Shown: positions 1 to 8,878 of the stretch, one piece after another
Numbering within the stretch: position 1 is the stretch's first letter
How the letters are laid out: the number at the start of each line of letters is the position of its first letter
Notes under the pieces: generated by a model
The model's database searches: none
Seen by the model: the letters and a program-made list of their open reading frames with translations, nothing else
What the model was told of the DNA's origin: nothing
Made by a program: the position numbers and the translations under genes
Assembly (NCBI RefSeq): GCF_900095385.1
Contig: NZ_FMID01000064.1
Coordinates: 1 to 38,512 of the forward strand
Reading direction: 5' to 3'
Length of the DNA stretch: 38,512 bases
Origin: Methanoculleus chikugoensis
Lineage (GTDB): Archaea > Halobacteriota > Methanomicrobia > Methanomicrobiales > Methanoculleaceae

Positions 1-927
1 AACGTTGGCTTCTTCGGTGGCCGTCACGTTGACCTGATCGACAACAAGCGGGATGAGCGGCGTGTGGTCGTTATTGACCACCTGGACCGAGAGGTTGTGC
101 TCGCCCGCCGTCACGTTCTCCCAGGTATGGGAGAGGTTCGTTGAGATGACATAACCGCCGGTCGGCGGGATGGCGGGTTCGCTCTCATTCGTCGGTATCG
201 GAGCATCGAGGTAGTAGTGCAGGTGCCCCTCGCCCGGCGCGTTCTCCTGCCCGGTCGGCTCCACCAGCGTGAAGTTCGTGACGTTCACGCTCACCGTGAC
301 GTTCCCGGCGGGGATGCTGGCACCCTCCATGGGTTCATCGATGGTGACGTTCGCTTCGACGATCGGAGTGGGCTCAGGAGTAACGTTCACCGTCGGAGTC
401 GGCGTCACATTCACCGTCGGAGTCGGCGTCACATTCACCGTCGGAGTCGGCGTCACAGCCGCCTCAAGAACGGTCACGTTAAGCGTCAACGTATACGCGG
501 CATTCTCTAAGGTGTGTTCCGGAGGCCCATAGGAGAAGGTCAGGTTGTCCCCGTCGGTCACGTTCGTCACCGCAGGCCCGGTCGTGCCCTGCTCGCCGTT
601 CACCCAGTAGGTCCAGTTGTTCGGCGTCCCGTTCACAATCTCGTTCTCGATACCCGTAATAGATAGAACGCTGAGATTTCCCTCTTCCAAAGGCAGGTCT
701 TCAGCAATCTGATACTCAAACTGTCCGAGGATCGAGGCGGCATCAAGTGCTCCAAGCACTGTCGCCTGCGGCACCTCGTACGGTTCGGTGCCGTTTACCG
801 GTGTAATGTTCACAGTCACATCAGGGTCCAGTTCGACAGGGCCTCCTCCAATCGAGACCGCCACACTTGCAGCGGAGATCGACAGGAGAAGGACGATGCA
901 CAAACCGAACAATACAGGTCGTCTCAT
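1..927 (-). CDS. Secreted surface protein with DUF4430-like and DUF4399-like domains (3' end outside window)
   Basis: The frame is open from an ATG at 927 to the window edge (309 codons, no stop), so the C-terminus is missing. Residues 1-24 form a signal peptide (MRRPVLFG followed by a hydrophobic run). Residues about 40-125 look like a DUF4430 domain: 'LGALDAASILGQF', then 'WTYWVNGEQG' and 'GDNLTFSYGP'. A Thr/Pro linker follows with three near-identical 8-residue repeats (TPTPTVNV). After it comes a DUF4399-like segment with 'GEGHLHYYLDAP' and 'GEHNLSVQVVNNDHTPL'. Many N-x-T/S sequons point to a glycosylated, cell-surface location. A GGGGGG Shine-Dalgarno lies just upstream of the ATG. The domain names are recalled by pattern; the function is unknown, with binding or adhesion possible. 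Confidence 0.72.
   Translation of the reverse strand, partial: MRRPVLFGLCIVLLLSISAASVAVSIGGGPVELDPDVTVNITPVNGTEPYEVPQATVLGALDAASILGQFEYQIAEDLPLEEGNLSVLSITGIENEIVNGTPNNWTYWVNGEQGTTGPAVTNVTDGDNLTFSYGPPEHTLENAAYTLTLNVTVLEAAVTPTPTVNVTPTPTVNVTPTPTVNVTPEPTPIVEANVTIDEPMEGASIPAGNVTVSVNVTNFTLVEPTGQENAPGEGHLHYYLDAPIPTNESEPAIPPTGGYVISTNLSHTWENVTAGEHNLSVQVVNNDHTPLIPLVVDQVNVTATEEANV
383..454 (-). repeat. 24-bp tandem repeat coding the TPTPTVNV linker
   Basis: Three head-to-tail 24-bp units lie inside the first gene. Each encodes the octapeptide TPTPTVNV in the Thr/Pro linker. Copies 2 and 3 are identical and copy 1 differs by a base or two, so the array could expand or contract in frame. Confidence 0.8.
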
Positions 928-1272
928 ACATATCCCCCCTTACGAGCAGGGGGAATGAGTCGGGTAATATAAAAATATTACCATAAAACCGCTCAGACGA
1001 CATTATGAAAAAATCACGCCCTGCATCGGGGCAAATCATCTTGCCATCCCCCCACATGACGGCATCATCCCATCGCCGGAAGGAGAAGGAAACGATTCAC
1101 GGGAAGGTCTGCGATTCGTGCTCGGAGCGCTCCAGAGCCCGGTCAGACGGGAGGAACAATCCGGCAGCCTCCGCAGGACGTCCTGCAGGTAAAAATAAAG
1201 AGGTGGTGCAGCCCGGACGAAACCCGACGGCCGGTCCGGAGGGGGCAGGCCGGCGGCGCCTGCCGCTCTGCA
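928..1272. other. Intergenic stretch between the two surface-protein genes
   Basis: No convincing gene is present. It holds the promoter described above, a 14-bp perfect palindrome (GCAGGACGTCCTGC, 1173-1186) and, on the minus strand just after the fasciclin gene, a T-rich tract (TCTTTATTTTTACC, about 1189-1203) that could act as an archaeal U-tract terminator. Short frames here have no ribosome site or protein-like composition. Confidence 0.5.
963..983 (-). promoter_or_regulatory. TATA-box promoter of the DUF4430-like gene
   Basis: On the minus strand an AT-rich stretch (AATATTTTTATATTA) stands about 40-50 bases before the ATG at 927. A G-rich Shine-Dalgarno lies between them. Spacing fits an archaeal TATA box with a short leader. 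Confidence 0.5.
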
Positions 1273-2058
1273 TCACTGCACAACGCCAACCAGGCCGCTC
1301 TGGTTCTCGACCATCGGTGTTGTCGCCTCACCCATCGGAGTCGTCGTCTCACCCATCGGGGTCACAGTCTCGTTCCCGGCCGCCGTCAGGTTCACGCCGG
1401 GGGGCACCAGCACCTGGTCGATGATGTGGATCACGCCGTTCGTCGTGTTGATGTCCGCCATGGTGACGGTGGCGTTCTCGACCATGACCTCGCCGTCGGT
1501 GACGGAGACGTTCAGGTCCTCACCGGCAAGCGTCGTGAGCGTGCTCATGTTCTCGCCCGCGGTCTCGTTCCCGCCGCCGAGAAGCCCGCTGAAGATGTCG
1601 AGCACCCCGCCTTCGGACTCATTTCCGGCAGTCTGGTTCTCCCCTCCGGTCTGGTTCCCGGCCATCTCGGTGATGTTCTCCGAGGTGTACTCTCCCTCGA
1701 CAACGTGATACTGGAGAACCATCGTCAGGTTGTCGGGCTCGCTCATGAGCTGGTCCACGGTGTCGTTCCCGAGAGCGTCGAACGCCTCGTTGCTCGGGGC
1801 AAAGACCGTGTACGGGCCCTCACCGTTCAGGGTATCGTAGAGCCCCGCCGCGGAGATTGCTGCCGCCAGCCTTGTCAGGTTCTCGTCCTCGCTGATGTAG
1901 GCGGCAATCGTCATGTCCGCGGTCTGGTTATCCATCTGCCCGGTCTCGCCCATGGGCGTCTCCGTCACATTCTCGTCTCCGATCACCGCCGCCGTTACGG
2001 CAAACGGCATCGCAAGAAGAGCAAGAATGCATGCGCATAGCGCTATCCATCGTCTCAT
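1273..2058 (-). CDS. Secreted fasciclin (FAS1) domain protein
   Basis: 261 residues. Residues 1-24 are a signal peptide. A FAS1 domain starts near residue 48: 'TIAAYISEDENLTRLAAAI', then 'GPYTVFAPSNEAFDAL' (the H1-like motif), 'VLQYHVVEGEYTSENI' (the YH motif), and later 'VTMADINTTNGVIHIIDQVL'. Between YH and the last part sits an insertion of about 45 residues, rich in Asn, Gly and Thr sequons (NQT, NET, NES). The tail repeats TPMGE-type units. FAS1 proteins are usually extracellular adhesion modules, so this is probably a glycosylated, anchored or released surface protein. The leader (AAGGGGGGAT before ATGAGACGA) closely resembles that of the preceding surface gene, so the two may be co-regulated. 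Confidence 0.88.
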   Translation of the reverse strand: MRRWIALCACILALLAMPFAVTAAVIGDENVTETPMGETGQMDNQTADMTIAAYISEDENLTRLAAAISAAGLYDTLNGEGPYTVFAPSNEAFDALGNDTVDQLMSEPDNLTMVLQYHVVEGEYTSENITEMAGNQTGGENQTAGNESEGGVLDIFSGLLGGGNETAGENMSTLTTLAGEDLNVSVTDGEVMVENATVTMADINTTNGVIHIIDQVLVPPGVNLTAAGNETVTPMGETTTPMGEATTPMVENQSGLVGVVQ

Positions 2059-2097
2059 ACTACCATCCCCCCTTGGGAGAGAACGAGGATACTCGCA

Positions 2098-2112
2098 AGA
2101 TTATATAAACAT
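2098..2112 (-). promoter_or_regulatory. TATA-box promoter of the fasciclin gene
   Basis: TTTATATAA on the minus strand, centred about 45 bases before the ATG at 2058, followed by the AAGGGGGGAT ribosome-binding site. This leaves a leader of roughly 20 bases. Confidence 0.55.
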
Positions 2113-2296
2113 TGCCATATTTTTAATACGAACCCTGATTGTGGAACAGGCACCTCAAAGATCTCCTCCGAGATACAGGACACCCCGACCTCGACCGCCC
2201 GGGTGAACTACGGGCCATAAACCTGGATCGCGCCGGGAGAGTACCGCCATCTCCGATCACCGGACGACAAACGGGACTTTCCGGCAATTCCAGGCT

Positions 2297-3727
2297 CTAC
2301 AACCGCACCAGGACGGCCTTCTCCTCAGAGTACTCATCGAGCGCACGGCTGCCGTTCTCCCTGCCGATACCGCTCGCCTTCGTCCCCCCGAACGGCACCT
2401 CCGGCGGGATCCTCAGGTGCTGGTTGACCCAGACGATCCCCGCATCGAGTTCTTCCGTCGCCCGGGCGATCACGTCGGCGCTCCTGGTCCACACCGACGC
2501 CCCGAGCCCGTAGCGGGAGTTGTTCGCGAGTTCGAGCGCCTCATCGAGGCCGGAGACGGCGGCTATCGGCAGCACCGGGCCGAAGACCTCCTCGGAGAAG
2601 AGGACGGAGTCGTGCGAAACACCGGCAACGAGCGTCGGCAGGAAGAAGAAGCCACGTTTGTACTGCTCCCCTTCGGGCACCCGCCCCCCGGCGACGATCT
2701 CCCCTTCGTCCCGCTCCCGGGCGGCATCGACGACATCAACGACCCGCTCAAGCCCCGCCCGGTTATTCAGCGGCCCCATCCCGACACCGCGATCCATGCC
2801 GTTCCCGACCACGATCTCCTCGACCCTCGCGGTGAGGCGCCGGACGAACTCGTCTGCGATCGACTCGTCAACGTAGAGCCTTTTGACCGCCGTGCAGACC
2901 TGGCCGCAGTTGTAGAATCGCCCCCGAATGACCCCCTCGACCGCCTTCCCGATATCGGCGTCGTCACAGACGATCATCGGATCGCTCCCCCCGAGTTCCA
3001 GCGTCAGCCGCTTTAAGGCCGGGGCTGCGTCGAGAGCGACCTGCCTCCCCGTCTCGACCTCGCCGGTGAACGAGACCTTCCGGATAGCCGGGTTCCTCGC
3101 GATCTCCCGGCCGACCGTCTCCCCCGGCCCGGTGACGACGTTCAGGACACCGGGCGGGAGACCCGCCTCCCCGAGGATCTCCGCGAGCCTCATGCAGGTC
3201 AGCGGCGCGGTCCGGGCAGGTTTCAAGACCACCGTGTTCCCCGCCGCGAGAGCCGCGCCTATCTTCCAGCCCATGATGATCGCCGGCATGTTCCAGGGGA
3301 TGATCGCGCCGCAGATGCCCAGCGGCCGTCTCCAGACGGTGGTGCGGCCGTAGCCTTTGAGGTTCGCGAACTCGCCCCGCGGCACCGCCGAGATGCCGTG
3401 GTAGTACTCGAGGATGTTCGCGAACCCGTTGATCTCGTCGACCGCCTCACGGATGGGTTTCCCCTGTTCGGCGGTCAGGAGCGCCGCAAGGTCGGTGTTC
3501 CTGCGCCGGACCTCCCCTGCGGCGAGGAAGAGGACCTTCGCCCGGTCCCTCGGGCTCTTCGCGGCCCAGTCGGGAAATGCCTCCCCGGCGGCCTCGATCG
3601 CGGATACGACATCATCCTCGCCGCCGAGCGGCGCTTCACCGACCACGTCGCCCGTTGCGGGGTTGTGCACCGGAAAGATCCTGCCGGAGACCGAATCGCG
3701 CCGTTCGCCGTTGATGAGCATCTTCAT
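2297..3727 (-). CDS. NAD(P)-dependent aldehyde dehydrogenase
   Basis: 476 residues, full length for the ALDH superfamily. Visible signatures are 'IIPWNMPAIIMGWKIGAAL' (cofactor-site Asn), 'FTGEVETGRQ', 'LELGGSDPMIVCDDADI' (general-base Glu), 'YNCGQVCTAVKRLYV' (catalytic Cys) and 'EEVFGPVLPI'. It oxidises an aldehyde to its acid in the cytoplasm. The sequence looks closest to succinate-semialdehyde or lactaldehyde dehydrogenases. In methanogens a relative (CofA) makes lactate for coenzyme F420, but the substrate cannot be fixed from sequence. It lies 37 bases downstream of the MFS gene and has an AGGATC ribosome site, so co-transcription is likely. Confidence 0.93.
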   Translation of the reverse strand: MKMLINGERRDSVSGRIFPVHNPATGDVVGEAPLGGEDDVVSAIEAAGEAFPDWAAKSPRDRAKVLFLAAGEVRRRNTDLAALLTAEQGKPIREAVDEINGFANILEYYHGISAVPRGEFANLKGYGRTTVWRRPLGICGAIIPWNMPAIIMGWKIGAALAAGNTVVLKPARTAPLTCMRLAEILGEAGLPPGVLNVVTGPGETVGREIARNPAIRKVSFTGEVETGRQVALDAAPALKRLTLELGGSDPMIVCDDADIGKAVEGVIRGRFYNCGQVCTAVKRLYVDESIADEFVRRLTARVEEIVVGNGMDRGVGMGPLNNRAGLERVVDVVDAARERDEGEIVAGGRVPEGEQYKRGFFFLPTLVAGVSHDSVLFSEEVFGPVLPIAAVSGLDEALELANNSRYGLGASVWTRSADVIARATEELDAGIVWVNQHLRIPPEVPFGGTKASGIGRENGSRALDEYSEEKAVLVRL

Positions 3728-3764
3728 GGTTGATCCTATGACCGGAGGGGTAATATGCGCTCCG

Positions 3765-4832
3765 TCACCCGCGGTACTCGCACCGGCACCTGCCGATGGG
3801 GACGGCCACCGCCGCCGCCATTCCGGCCATCAGGATGAATGCAGCCAGGAACCCGGCTTTCCCGGCGACCAGCCCGGCAACGGCGGAGAGGAAGGTGAAC
3901 CCGGCGTAGGATGCGGTGTTGAAGAGCCCGGTCATCACGCCCTGCTCGATCCTCGTCTCCGCGAGGAACGCGAGCGTCGCGACGATGATCACGCCCGAGA
4001 GCGCCCCGATGACGGGGAACGCGTACGGCGTACCGTAACTCGCCAGAACCGCCGCCGCCATCAGGATTGCGGCGGCCCGGATGGTCGGGACGGGGCGGAA
4101 GTTGATCCGGGGGGCGACGAGAACGGCAACGATGGTCGCGATGTTGATCGTCGCGAGCTGCAGGGCAAGCACCGACGGGTTGTTCCCGGTGTACCCGGGG
4201 TAGACGGCCGCCACCGCCCCGGTCATCCCCACCAGAACGACCGCCGCGGCAAAGAGCCAGAAGTAGTTCCGCACGACCCCGGCAAAGTCCGCTTTCGCAA
4301 AGCCCACGCGTTCGCTCTCCCGGACGGCGAACCCCATTACGGCCGCGGGGACGGCAAGCACCGTAAAGAGGGCGATCCCCGCAAGATGGGAGTCGAGGAC
4401 AGCATCGAGCCAGCCTGTCGCGAGAAGCCCCACGACCAGACCGAGGTTCAGGGCCGCCATGACGTAGCCGCTGAGCTGCCCGGACGACGGGTGCGAGTTC
4501 GCCCACGCGAGCGCCGCCGAGAGAAAGAGCCCGGCACCGATCCCCTCGACCACCCGGAAGACGAGGAGCGGCAGGCCTGAAGGGAAGAGCAGGATGAGGA
4601 CGCCGCTCGCAAGAGTCAGGAGAAGCCCGGTGCGGATGAGGGGCACACTCCCAATCCGGTCGCTTGCAATCCCCCCCGGCAGCACCGTGAGGAACGCGCC
4701 TAAAAAGTATGCGGAGTAGACCACGCCCTGCAGCGCCGCCCCCTCGGCAAAATCGGGAAGCACCGGGACGACGGCGTTCGAGAGCGCCATCACCACGAAT
4801 ATCCCGAGGAGGACGGGGAGTTTCTGCAGCAT
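3765..4832 (-). CDS. Major facilitator superfamily transporter
   Basis: 355 residues, almost wholly hydrophobic, with about 10-12 predicted helices. The loop 'GGIASDRIGSVPLIRTGLLL' between helices 2 and 3 is the MFS motif A (G-x3-D-R-x-G). 'VFRVVEGIGAGLFLSAALAW' fits helices 4-5. It is somewhat shorter than a standard 12-helix carrier. It begins 2 bases after fttA stops and is followed by the aldehyde dehydrogenase. The substrate is unknown. A drug or sugar efflux-type carrier is the usual annotation for such proteins. Confidence 0.85.
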   Translation of the reverse strand: MLQKLPVLLGIFVVMALSNAVVPVLPDFAEGAALQGVVYSAYFLGAFLTVLPGGIASDRIGSVPLIRTGLLLTLASGVLILLFPSGLPLLVFRVVEGIGAGLFLSAALAWANSHPSSGQLSGYVMAALNLGLVVGLLATGWLDAVLDSHLAGIALFTVLAVPAAVMGFAVRESERVGFAKADFAGVVRNYFWLFAAAVVLVGMTGAVAAVYPGYTGNNPSVLALQLATINIATIVAVLVAPRINFRPVPTIRAAAILMAAAVLASYGTPYAFPVIGALSGVIIVATLAFLAETRIEQGVMTGLFNTASYAGFTFLSAVAGLVAGKAGFLAAFILMAGMAAAVAVPIGRCRCEYRG

Positions 4833-4834
4833 CC

Positions 4835-6727
4835 CTAGATCATACGGTAGGTCTCAAGGTTCATGGGAGAGTGCGTCTCGATACGGTGCCGCTTGTAGAT
4901 GGAACTTGCAAGGTCGATGGTCTTGTTCTCGTCGCCGTGGATGGTAAAGATCTTCTCCGGGCGCGGCTGGAGGTGGGCGACGTAGTTCATCAGCTGTTTG
5001 CGGTCGGAGTGGCCGGAGAACCCGTCGCTCGTCGCGATCTCGAGGTTGATCACGATCGTCTCGCGCCATCCGAGCGGGATCTCGCGCCATCCTTTCTGGA
5101 TACGCCGCCCGAGCGTCCCGTCCGCCTGGTAACCGACGAAGACGAGGGTGTTGCGCTCGTCCGGGCCGAGAGCCTTGAGGTACTCCATCACCGGGCCGCC
5201 GCTTAACATACCGCTCGTGGTGATGATGACGCAGGGGTCGCCCGTTATCACCTTCTCCCGGATGGCCGGCGAGTCCACCTGGACGAACGCCTCGGAGAGG
5301 AAGGGGTTCAGCCCTTCGCGGAAGATCTGGTTCCGGAGATCGCTGTTGAGGTACTCCGGGTAGGTCGTGTGGATCGCCGTCGCCTCTTTGATCATGCCGT
5401 CGAGGTAGATCTTCACCGGCGGGATCTTCTGTTTCCGGATCCCCTCCTCGAGGGCGAGCATGACCTCCTGCGACCGGCCGACGGCGAACGCGGGGATGAT
5501 CACCTTGCCGCCGCGCTTGATCGTCGCCGAGACCGTCTCGTAGAGTTTATCCTCAGCGTCTTTCCTCTGGGGCTGGATATCGTTCGACCCGCCGTAGGTG
5601 CTCTCCATGAAGAGCGCCTCAAGCCGGGGGAAAGACGAGACTGCCGGGGAGAAGAGCCTCGTCTTCTGGTAGTTGAAGTCGCCGGTGAACGCGATGTTGT
5701 AGAGCCCCTCGCCGATATGGAAGTGCGCGATGGCCGAGCCGAGGATATGCCCCGCGTTGTGGAAGGTGAGTTTGACGTCGGGGGCGATATCGGTCACGCT
5801 GCCGTAGTTGAGGGTGATCGAGTGCTTCATGTAGGTCCGCACCTCGTTCGAGGTGTAGGGGATCTTGTCCGTCTCCTTCCGGACGACGTCCAGGTAGTCG
5901 AGCTGGAGCATCGTCGAGAGGTCTCGCGTCGGCGCGGTCGAGTAGACCGGACCCTCGTAACCGTATTTGTAGAGGAGGGGGACGAGGGCGCAGTGGTCGA
6001 GGTGCGCGTGGGTGAGCACCACCGCGTCGAGCGAGTCGAGGGGGTAGATCTCGGGCACGTAGAGGTACGGCGTCCCGTTCGCGATGTTGCCGGGTTTCTC
6101 CCCGCAGTCGACCAGGATCTTGCTCTCCGGCGTCGATATCAGGAACGCGGCGCGGCCGACCTCGCGGCAGCACCCGAGCGTCGTGACCCGCAGCCACTGG
6201 TCTTTGCTCGTGACCTCGCGGTGGATACGGCGGCCGATCGTCCTCAGGAACGCCTTGCGCTCGTCTTTGACCGACCGCAGGTAAGTGCGGATCTGCTTCA
6301 CCGTCGAGCTCTCGATGGGCGGCGTCCGGACAACCTTCGGCGTCCAGCCGATCTGTTTCGTGATCTCCCGGAGAGTTACCCCGTTCTTGCCGATGACGAC
6401 GCCGGGCTTCTCCGCCTCGATCAGGACTTCGCCGGTCTCCGGGTCGAAGAAGAGATCGGTGATCCCCGCGTTCTCCGGCACGACCGCCCGGATCTCCTGG
6501 GCGGCCCGCTCGGGGTCTTCAAGGATGTTCGGGCGCACGACGATCCGCTTCCGAAGATCGCGCGCAAGTATCTTTATCAGGTCTGCCTGGTCGGCAAACT
6601 GTTTCGGATCGTCGGTGTAGATGACGAGCTCGGGGCCTTCAAACTCGACGTCCGAGATCGTTATCCCGCTGGGAACGATCTTGTTGATCTGCTCCTTAAG
6701 CTCCTGGAGTTTATCTTCAATAACCAT
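4835..6727 (-). CDS. fttA: Archaeal transcription termination factor FttA (aCPSF1), KH/MBL/beta-CASP ribonuclease
   Basis: 630 residues, the family length. An N-terminal KH-like region (1-70) and a KH domain with the GKNG loop (113-116) precede a metallo-beta-lactamase domain with H240-x-H242-x-D244-H245 ('LTHAHLDH'). The metal site continues with 'FTGDFNYQKTRLF', and the beta-CASP part shows 'FAVGRSQEVMLALEE', 'SGMLSGGPVMEYL' and 'FSGHSD...TIHGDENK'. Family knowledge: the archaeal homologue of CPSF73 cleaves nascent RNA at U-rich sites to end transcription. It sits 21 bases after psmB. A possible operon continues into the MFS and aldehyde dehydrogenase genes. Confidence 0.97.
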   Translation of the reverse strand: MVIEDKLQELKEQINKIVPSGITISDVEFEGPELVIYTDDPKQFADQADLIKILARDLRKRIVVRPNILEDPERAAQEIRAVVPENAGITDLFFDPETGEVLIEAEKPGVVIGKNGVTLREITKQIGWTPKVVRTPPIESSTVKQIRTYLRSVKDERKAFLRTIGRRIHREVTSKDQWLRVTTLGCCREVGRAAFLISTPESKILVDCGEKPGNIANGTPYLYVPEIYPLDSLDAVVLTHAHLDHCALVPLLYKYGYEGPVYSTAPTRDLSTMLQLDYLDVVRKETDKIPYTSNEVRTYMKHSITLNYGSVTDIAPDVKLTFHNAGHILGSAIAHFHIGEGLYNIAFTGDFNYQKTRLFSPAVSSFPRLEALFMESTYGGSNDIQPQRKDAEDKLYETVSATIKRGGKVIIPAFAVGRSQEVMLALEEGIRKQKIPPVKIYLDGMIKEATAIHTTYPEYLNSDLRNQIFREGLNPFLSEAFVQVDSPAIREKVITGDPCVIITTSGMLSGGPVMEYLKALGPDERNTLVFVGYQADGTLGRRIQKGWREIPLGWRETIVINLEIATSDGFSGHSDRKQLMNYVAHLQPRPEKIFTIHGDENKTIDLASSIYKRHRIETHSPMNLETYRMI

Positions 6728-6748
6728 TAAAATCGTCCTAAAAAAATA

Positions 6749-7393
6749 TCAGGGTGTTGGGCGGGCTGCAGATGGTTTCTGCAACCCGCTCTCGATCTGT
6801 TCTTCGTATTTGTCCTTCGTGATCACGACCACCATGATATCCTCGCCGGATGCGGAGTCACGGCGCATCGCCGATCTAACGGCACGGACGGCGAGATCTT
6901 TCGCCTCGTCCTCCTTCATGCCGGGCCGATACTGGTCTTCGAGCACGCCGTAGGCAAACGGCGACCCCGAGCCGGTGGCGACGATATCCTCTTCCCGGGT
7001 CGCCCCGCCCATGGCGTCGACGGAGTAGACGCTCGGCCCCTCGTCGTCGAACCCGCCCATCAGGAGCTGGACGTAGTAGGGATAGTAGCGGTTCTGGTTC
7101 AGGTAGTTCGAGAGCAGGGTCGACGCAGCACCGACAGACATCGTCTTGCCGCGGCGCATCTCGAAGAGGTTGCACTCGACCTGCAGAATCCGGACGAGCT
7201 GCTGTGCGTCGCCGACGCCGCCGGCGGTCGTGAGACCGATCCTCGGCGTGATCTGGTAGATCTTCTTCGCACGCTTGCTTGCGATCATGTTCCCCATCGT
7301 CGCTCGCATCTCCGTTGCAAGAACCACGCCGCCGTCGAAGATCAGCCCGACCGTGGTTGTACCTTTCATAATCTCTTGGGAAGTATCAAGCAT
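6749..7393 (-). CDS. psmB: 20S proteasome beta subunit
   Basis: This is the catalytic subunit of the archaeal 20S proteasome. From the ATG at 7393 the product is 214 residues with an 11-residue propeptide ending in Gly, cut before the Thr nucleophile (G|TTTVGL). Relative to that Thr1, Glu17 and Lys33 of the active site are in place. '[13 protein letters not shown]' and the Asp/Ser of the C-terminal half fit the family. The same frame opens 14 codons earlier at a TTG (7435). I prefer 7393 because archaeal propeptides are short and an AGGG ribosome site lies 8 bases upstream. A TATA-like box is at about 7468-7476. It is followed closely by fttA. Confidence 0.96.
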   Translation of the reverse strand: MLDTSQEIMKGTTTVGLIFDGGVVLATEMRATMGNMIASKRAKKIYQITPRIGLTTAGGVGDAQQLVRILQVECNLFEMRRGKTMSVGAASTLLSNYLNQNRYYPYYVQLLMGGFDDEGPSVYSVDAMGGATREEDIVATGSGSPFAYGVLEDQYRPGMKEDEAKDLAVRAVRSAMRRDSASGEDIMVVVITKDKYEEQIESGLQKPSAARPTP

Positions 7394-7465
7394 TGAAGCA
7401 TCCCTAAAACCATTAAAACGCTTTATCTCGCTCAAAAGCGGTTAAGCGTATAGCGATATCATAAA

Positions 7466-7478
7466 ACATAAATTTATC
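7466..7478 (-). promoter_or_regulatory. TATA box for psmB-fttA
   Basis: The AT-rich minus-strand stretch GATAAATTTATG lies 75 bases before the preferred psmB ATG, and about 40 before the alternative TTG. Confidence 0.45.
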
Positions 7479-7538
7479 GCCGTACCGGGTCACGGTACGA
7501 CATGGATAGACATCTGTATATTATATGAACATTGCCCC

Positions 7539-8399
7539 TTAATTCTTTCGCAGGGCCTGCTGGTCCGGCAGCAGCACCTTGATCAACTCGCGGTCGAAGA
7601 GCATGGCGACAAGCCGCTTGTTTCCGTTGACCACCGGGAGCTGGTCGACCCGGGCCCGCCGCATCTTCAGTGCGCATTCGCCGACCTCGGCGTTCAGGGG
7701 AACGGCGAGGACGTTCTTGACCATCGCGTTCTTCACGGGGATCGGGAGGAGCTGGATCCGGGAGATTCCGTAACTGATGGTGTGCATGTCCCGGATGCTC
7801 TCCCACGTCCACTCGTCGTCGTCCGTGCCGTTCGAGAAGTCGCTGACCTCGACGCCGTCCTCGATGCGGGAATGCCTGATGAGGTCCCGCTCCGATATGA
7901 TGCCGGTGAGCGTGCCGTCCTCAACCAGGACGGGGATGGCATCGTAACCCGAGATCTCGAGGATACGCCCGACGAGCGAGAGGGGCGTCTCCTCCCAGAG
8001 GGCGTAGGTCTTGCTGATGTAGTTGTCCCTGATAGGGAGGGTGATGCGCAACTGGGCGATGGCGCCGATGAGGTCGGCCACGCTGATCAGCCCGACCATC
8101 TTCCCGGCATCCATGACGGGAAGTCTCCTGATGTTGTGGCGCACCATCAACTGGGCCGCCTCCGAGATGGGGGCGTCCGGCCGGATGACGACCGGATCGG
8201 GCGTCATCAGGAGCCCGAGCTGGGTCTCTTCCGCCTTGCGGAGGAGATCCTTTCGGGTGATGATGCCGACGAGCTCGCCGTCTTTGAGGACGGGAACACC
8301 GCTGATGCCCGTGCGTTTCAGGATACGCAGGACGTCGTCCCGGTTGCCGGGGATCTCGACGCAGACAACGTCGGCCACCATGAAGTCCCGGACGAGCAT
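7539..8399 (-). CDS. Four-CBS-domain regulatory protein
   Basis: 286 residues holding four CBS motifs in two Bateman pairs: about 7-60 ('VRDFMVADVV...GISGVPVLKDGELVGIITRKDLL'), 65-118 ('HNIRRLPVMDAGKMVGLISVADLI'), 125-180 ('YDAIPVLVEDGTLTGIISERDLI') and 225-280 ('RVDQLPVVNGNKRLVAMLFDRELI'). CBS pairs bind adenosyl ligands and sense energy state. There is no attached enzyme or channel domain, so the target is unknown. It is soluble and lies 14 bases after a universal stress protein, likely co-transcribed with it. Confidence 0.93.
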   Translation of the reverse strand: MLVRDFMVADVVCVEIPGNRDDVLRILKRTGISGVPVLKDGELVGIITRKDLLRKAEETQLGLLMTPDPVVIRPDAPISEAAQLMVRHNIRRLPVMDAGKMVGLISVADLIGAIAQLRITLPIRDNYISKTYALWEETPLSLVGRILEISGYDAIPVLVEDGTLTGIISERDLIRHSRIEDGVEVSDFSNGTDDDEWTWESIRDMHTISYGISRIQLLPIPVKNAMVKNVLAVPLNAEVGECALKMRRARVDQLPVVNGNKRLVAMLFDRELIKVLLPDQQALRKN

Positions 8400-8413
8400 C
8401 TGCTGCAGAGAGG

Positions 8414-8842
8414 TTATGATCTCACCACCGTTGTCGTAATGGGACTGTTTTGTACCACATAGTCGGTCACGCTCCCGAGCAGGAGCCGGTCGACACCGCT
8501 CTTCCCGTAGGAGCCGAGAACGATGAGATCGATGCCCAGCTCTTCGGCGAGCGAGACGATCTGGGAACCCGCGTGCCCCTGCCGGAGATGCGTGGTCAGC
8601 GAAACGCCCGCCGTATCCGCCTTCTTCCGGGCTGTTTCAAGAACATCCTCGCCCTCTTTCTGCAAAACACTGTAGATGATCTCGAGTGTGTTGTCCATGG
8701 GAAGGGAAGAAAATAGCCCGGATTCGACCACATACACAGCGTGAATTTCGGCTTTCCATACGCCGGCCTCGCCGAGAGCTGTCTCGAATGCCCGGTCGGC
8801 CGGTTCGGAGCCGTCTATAGCAACAAGTATCTTACGGAACAT
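8414..8842 (-). CDS. Universal stress protein (UspA family)
   Basis: 142 residues from the ATG at 8842 ('MFRKILVAIDGSEPADRAFE'). A GTG three codons earlier is also open, but the ATG gives the canonical Usp start and has GGTG a few bases upstream. The ATP-binding signature 'LIVLGSYGKSGVDRLLLGSV' (G-x2-G-x9-G-S/T) is present near the C-terminus, so this is an ATP-binding type. Its role is probably stress or energy signalling. It sits between the amidohydrolase and the CBS protein on the same strand. Confidence 0.92.
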   Translation of the reverse strand: MFRKILVAIDGSEPADRAFETALGEAGVWKAEIHAVYVVESGLFSSLPMDNTLEIIYSVLQKEGEDVLETARKKADTAGVSLTTHLRQGHAGSQIVSLAEELGIDLIVLGSYGKSGVDRLLLGSVTDYVVQNSPITTTVVRS

Positions 8843-8878
8843 ACACACCACGCAGAACAGATACTTTTTATCAGGTTT

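Noticed and set aside
383-454. Short tandem repeat as a CRISPR array
   Set aside because: Units are contiguous 24-bp codons without spacers, in frame within a Thr/Pro linker.
5369-6730. 453-residue plus-strand frame opposite fttA
   Set aside because: Antisense shadow in a high-GC gene, no recognisable domain, no ribosome site.
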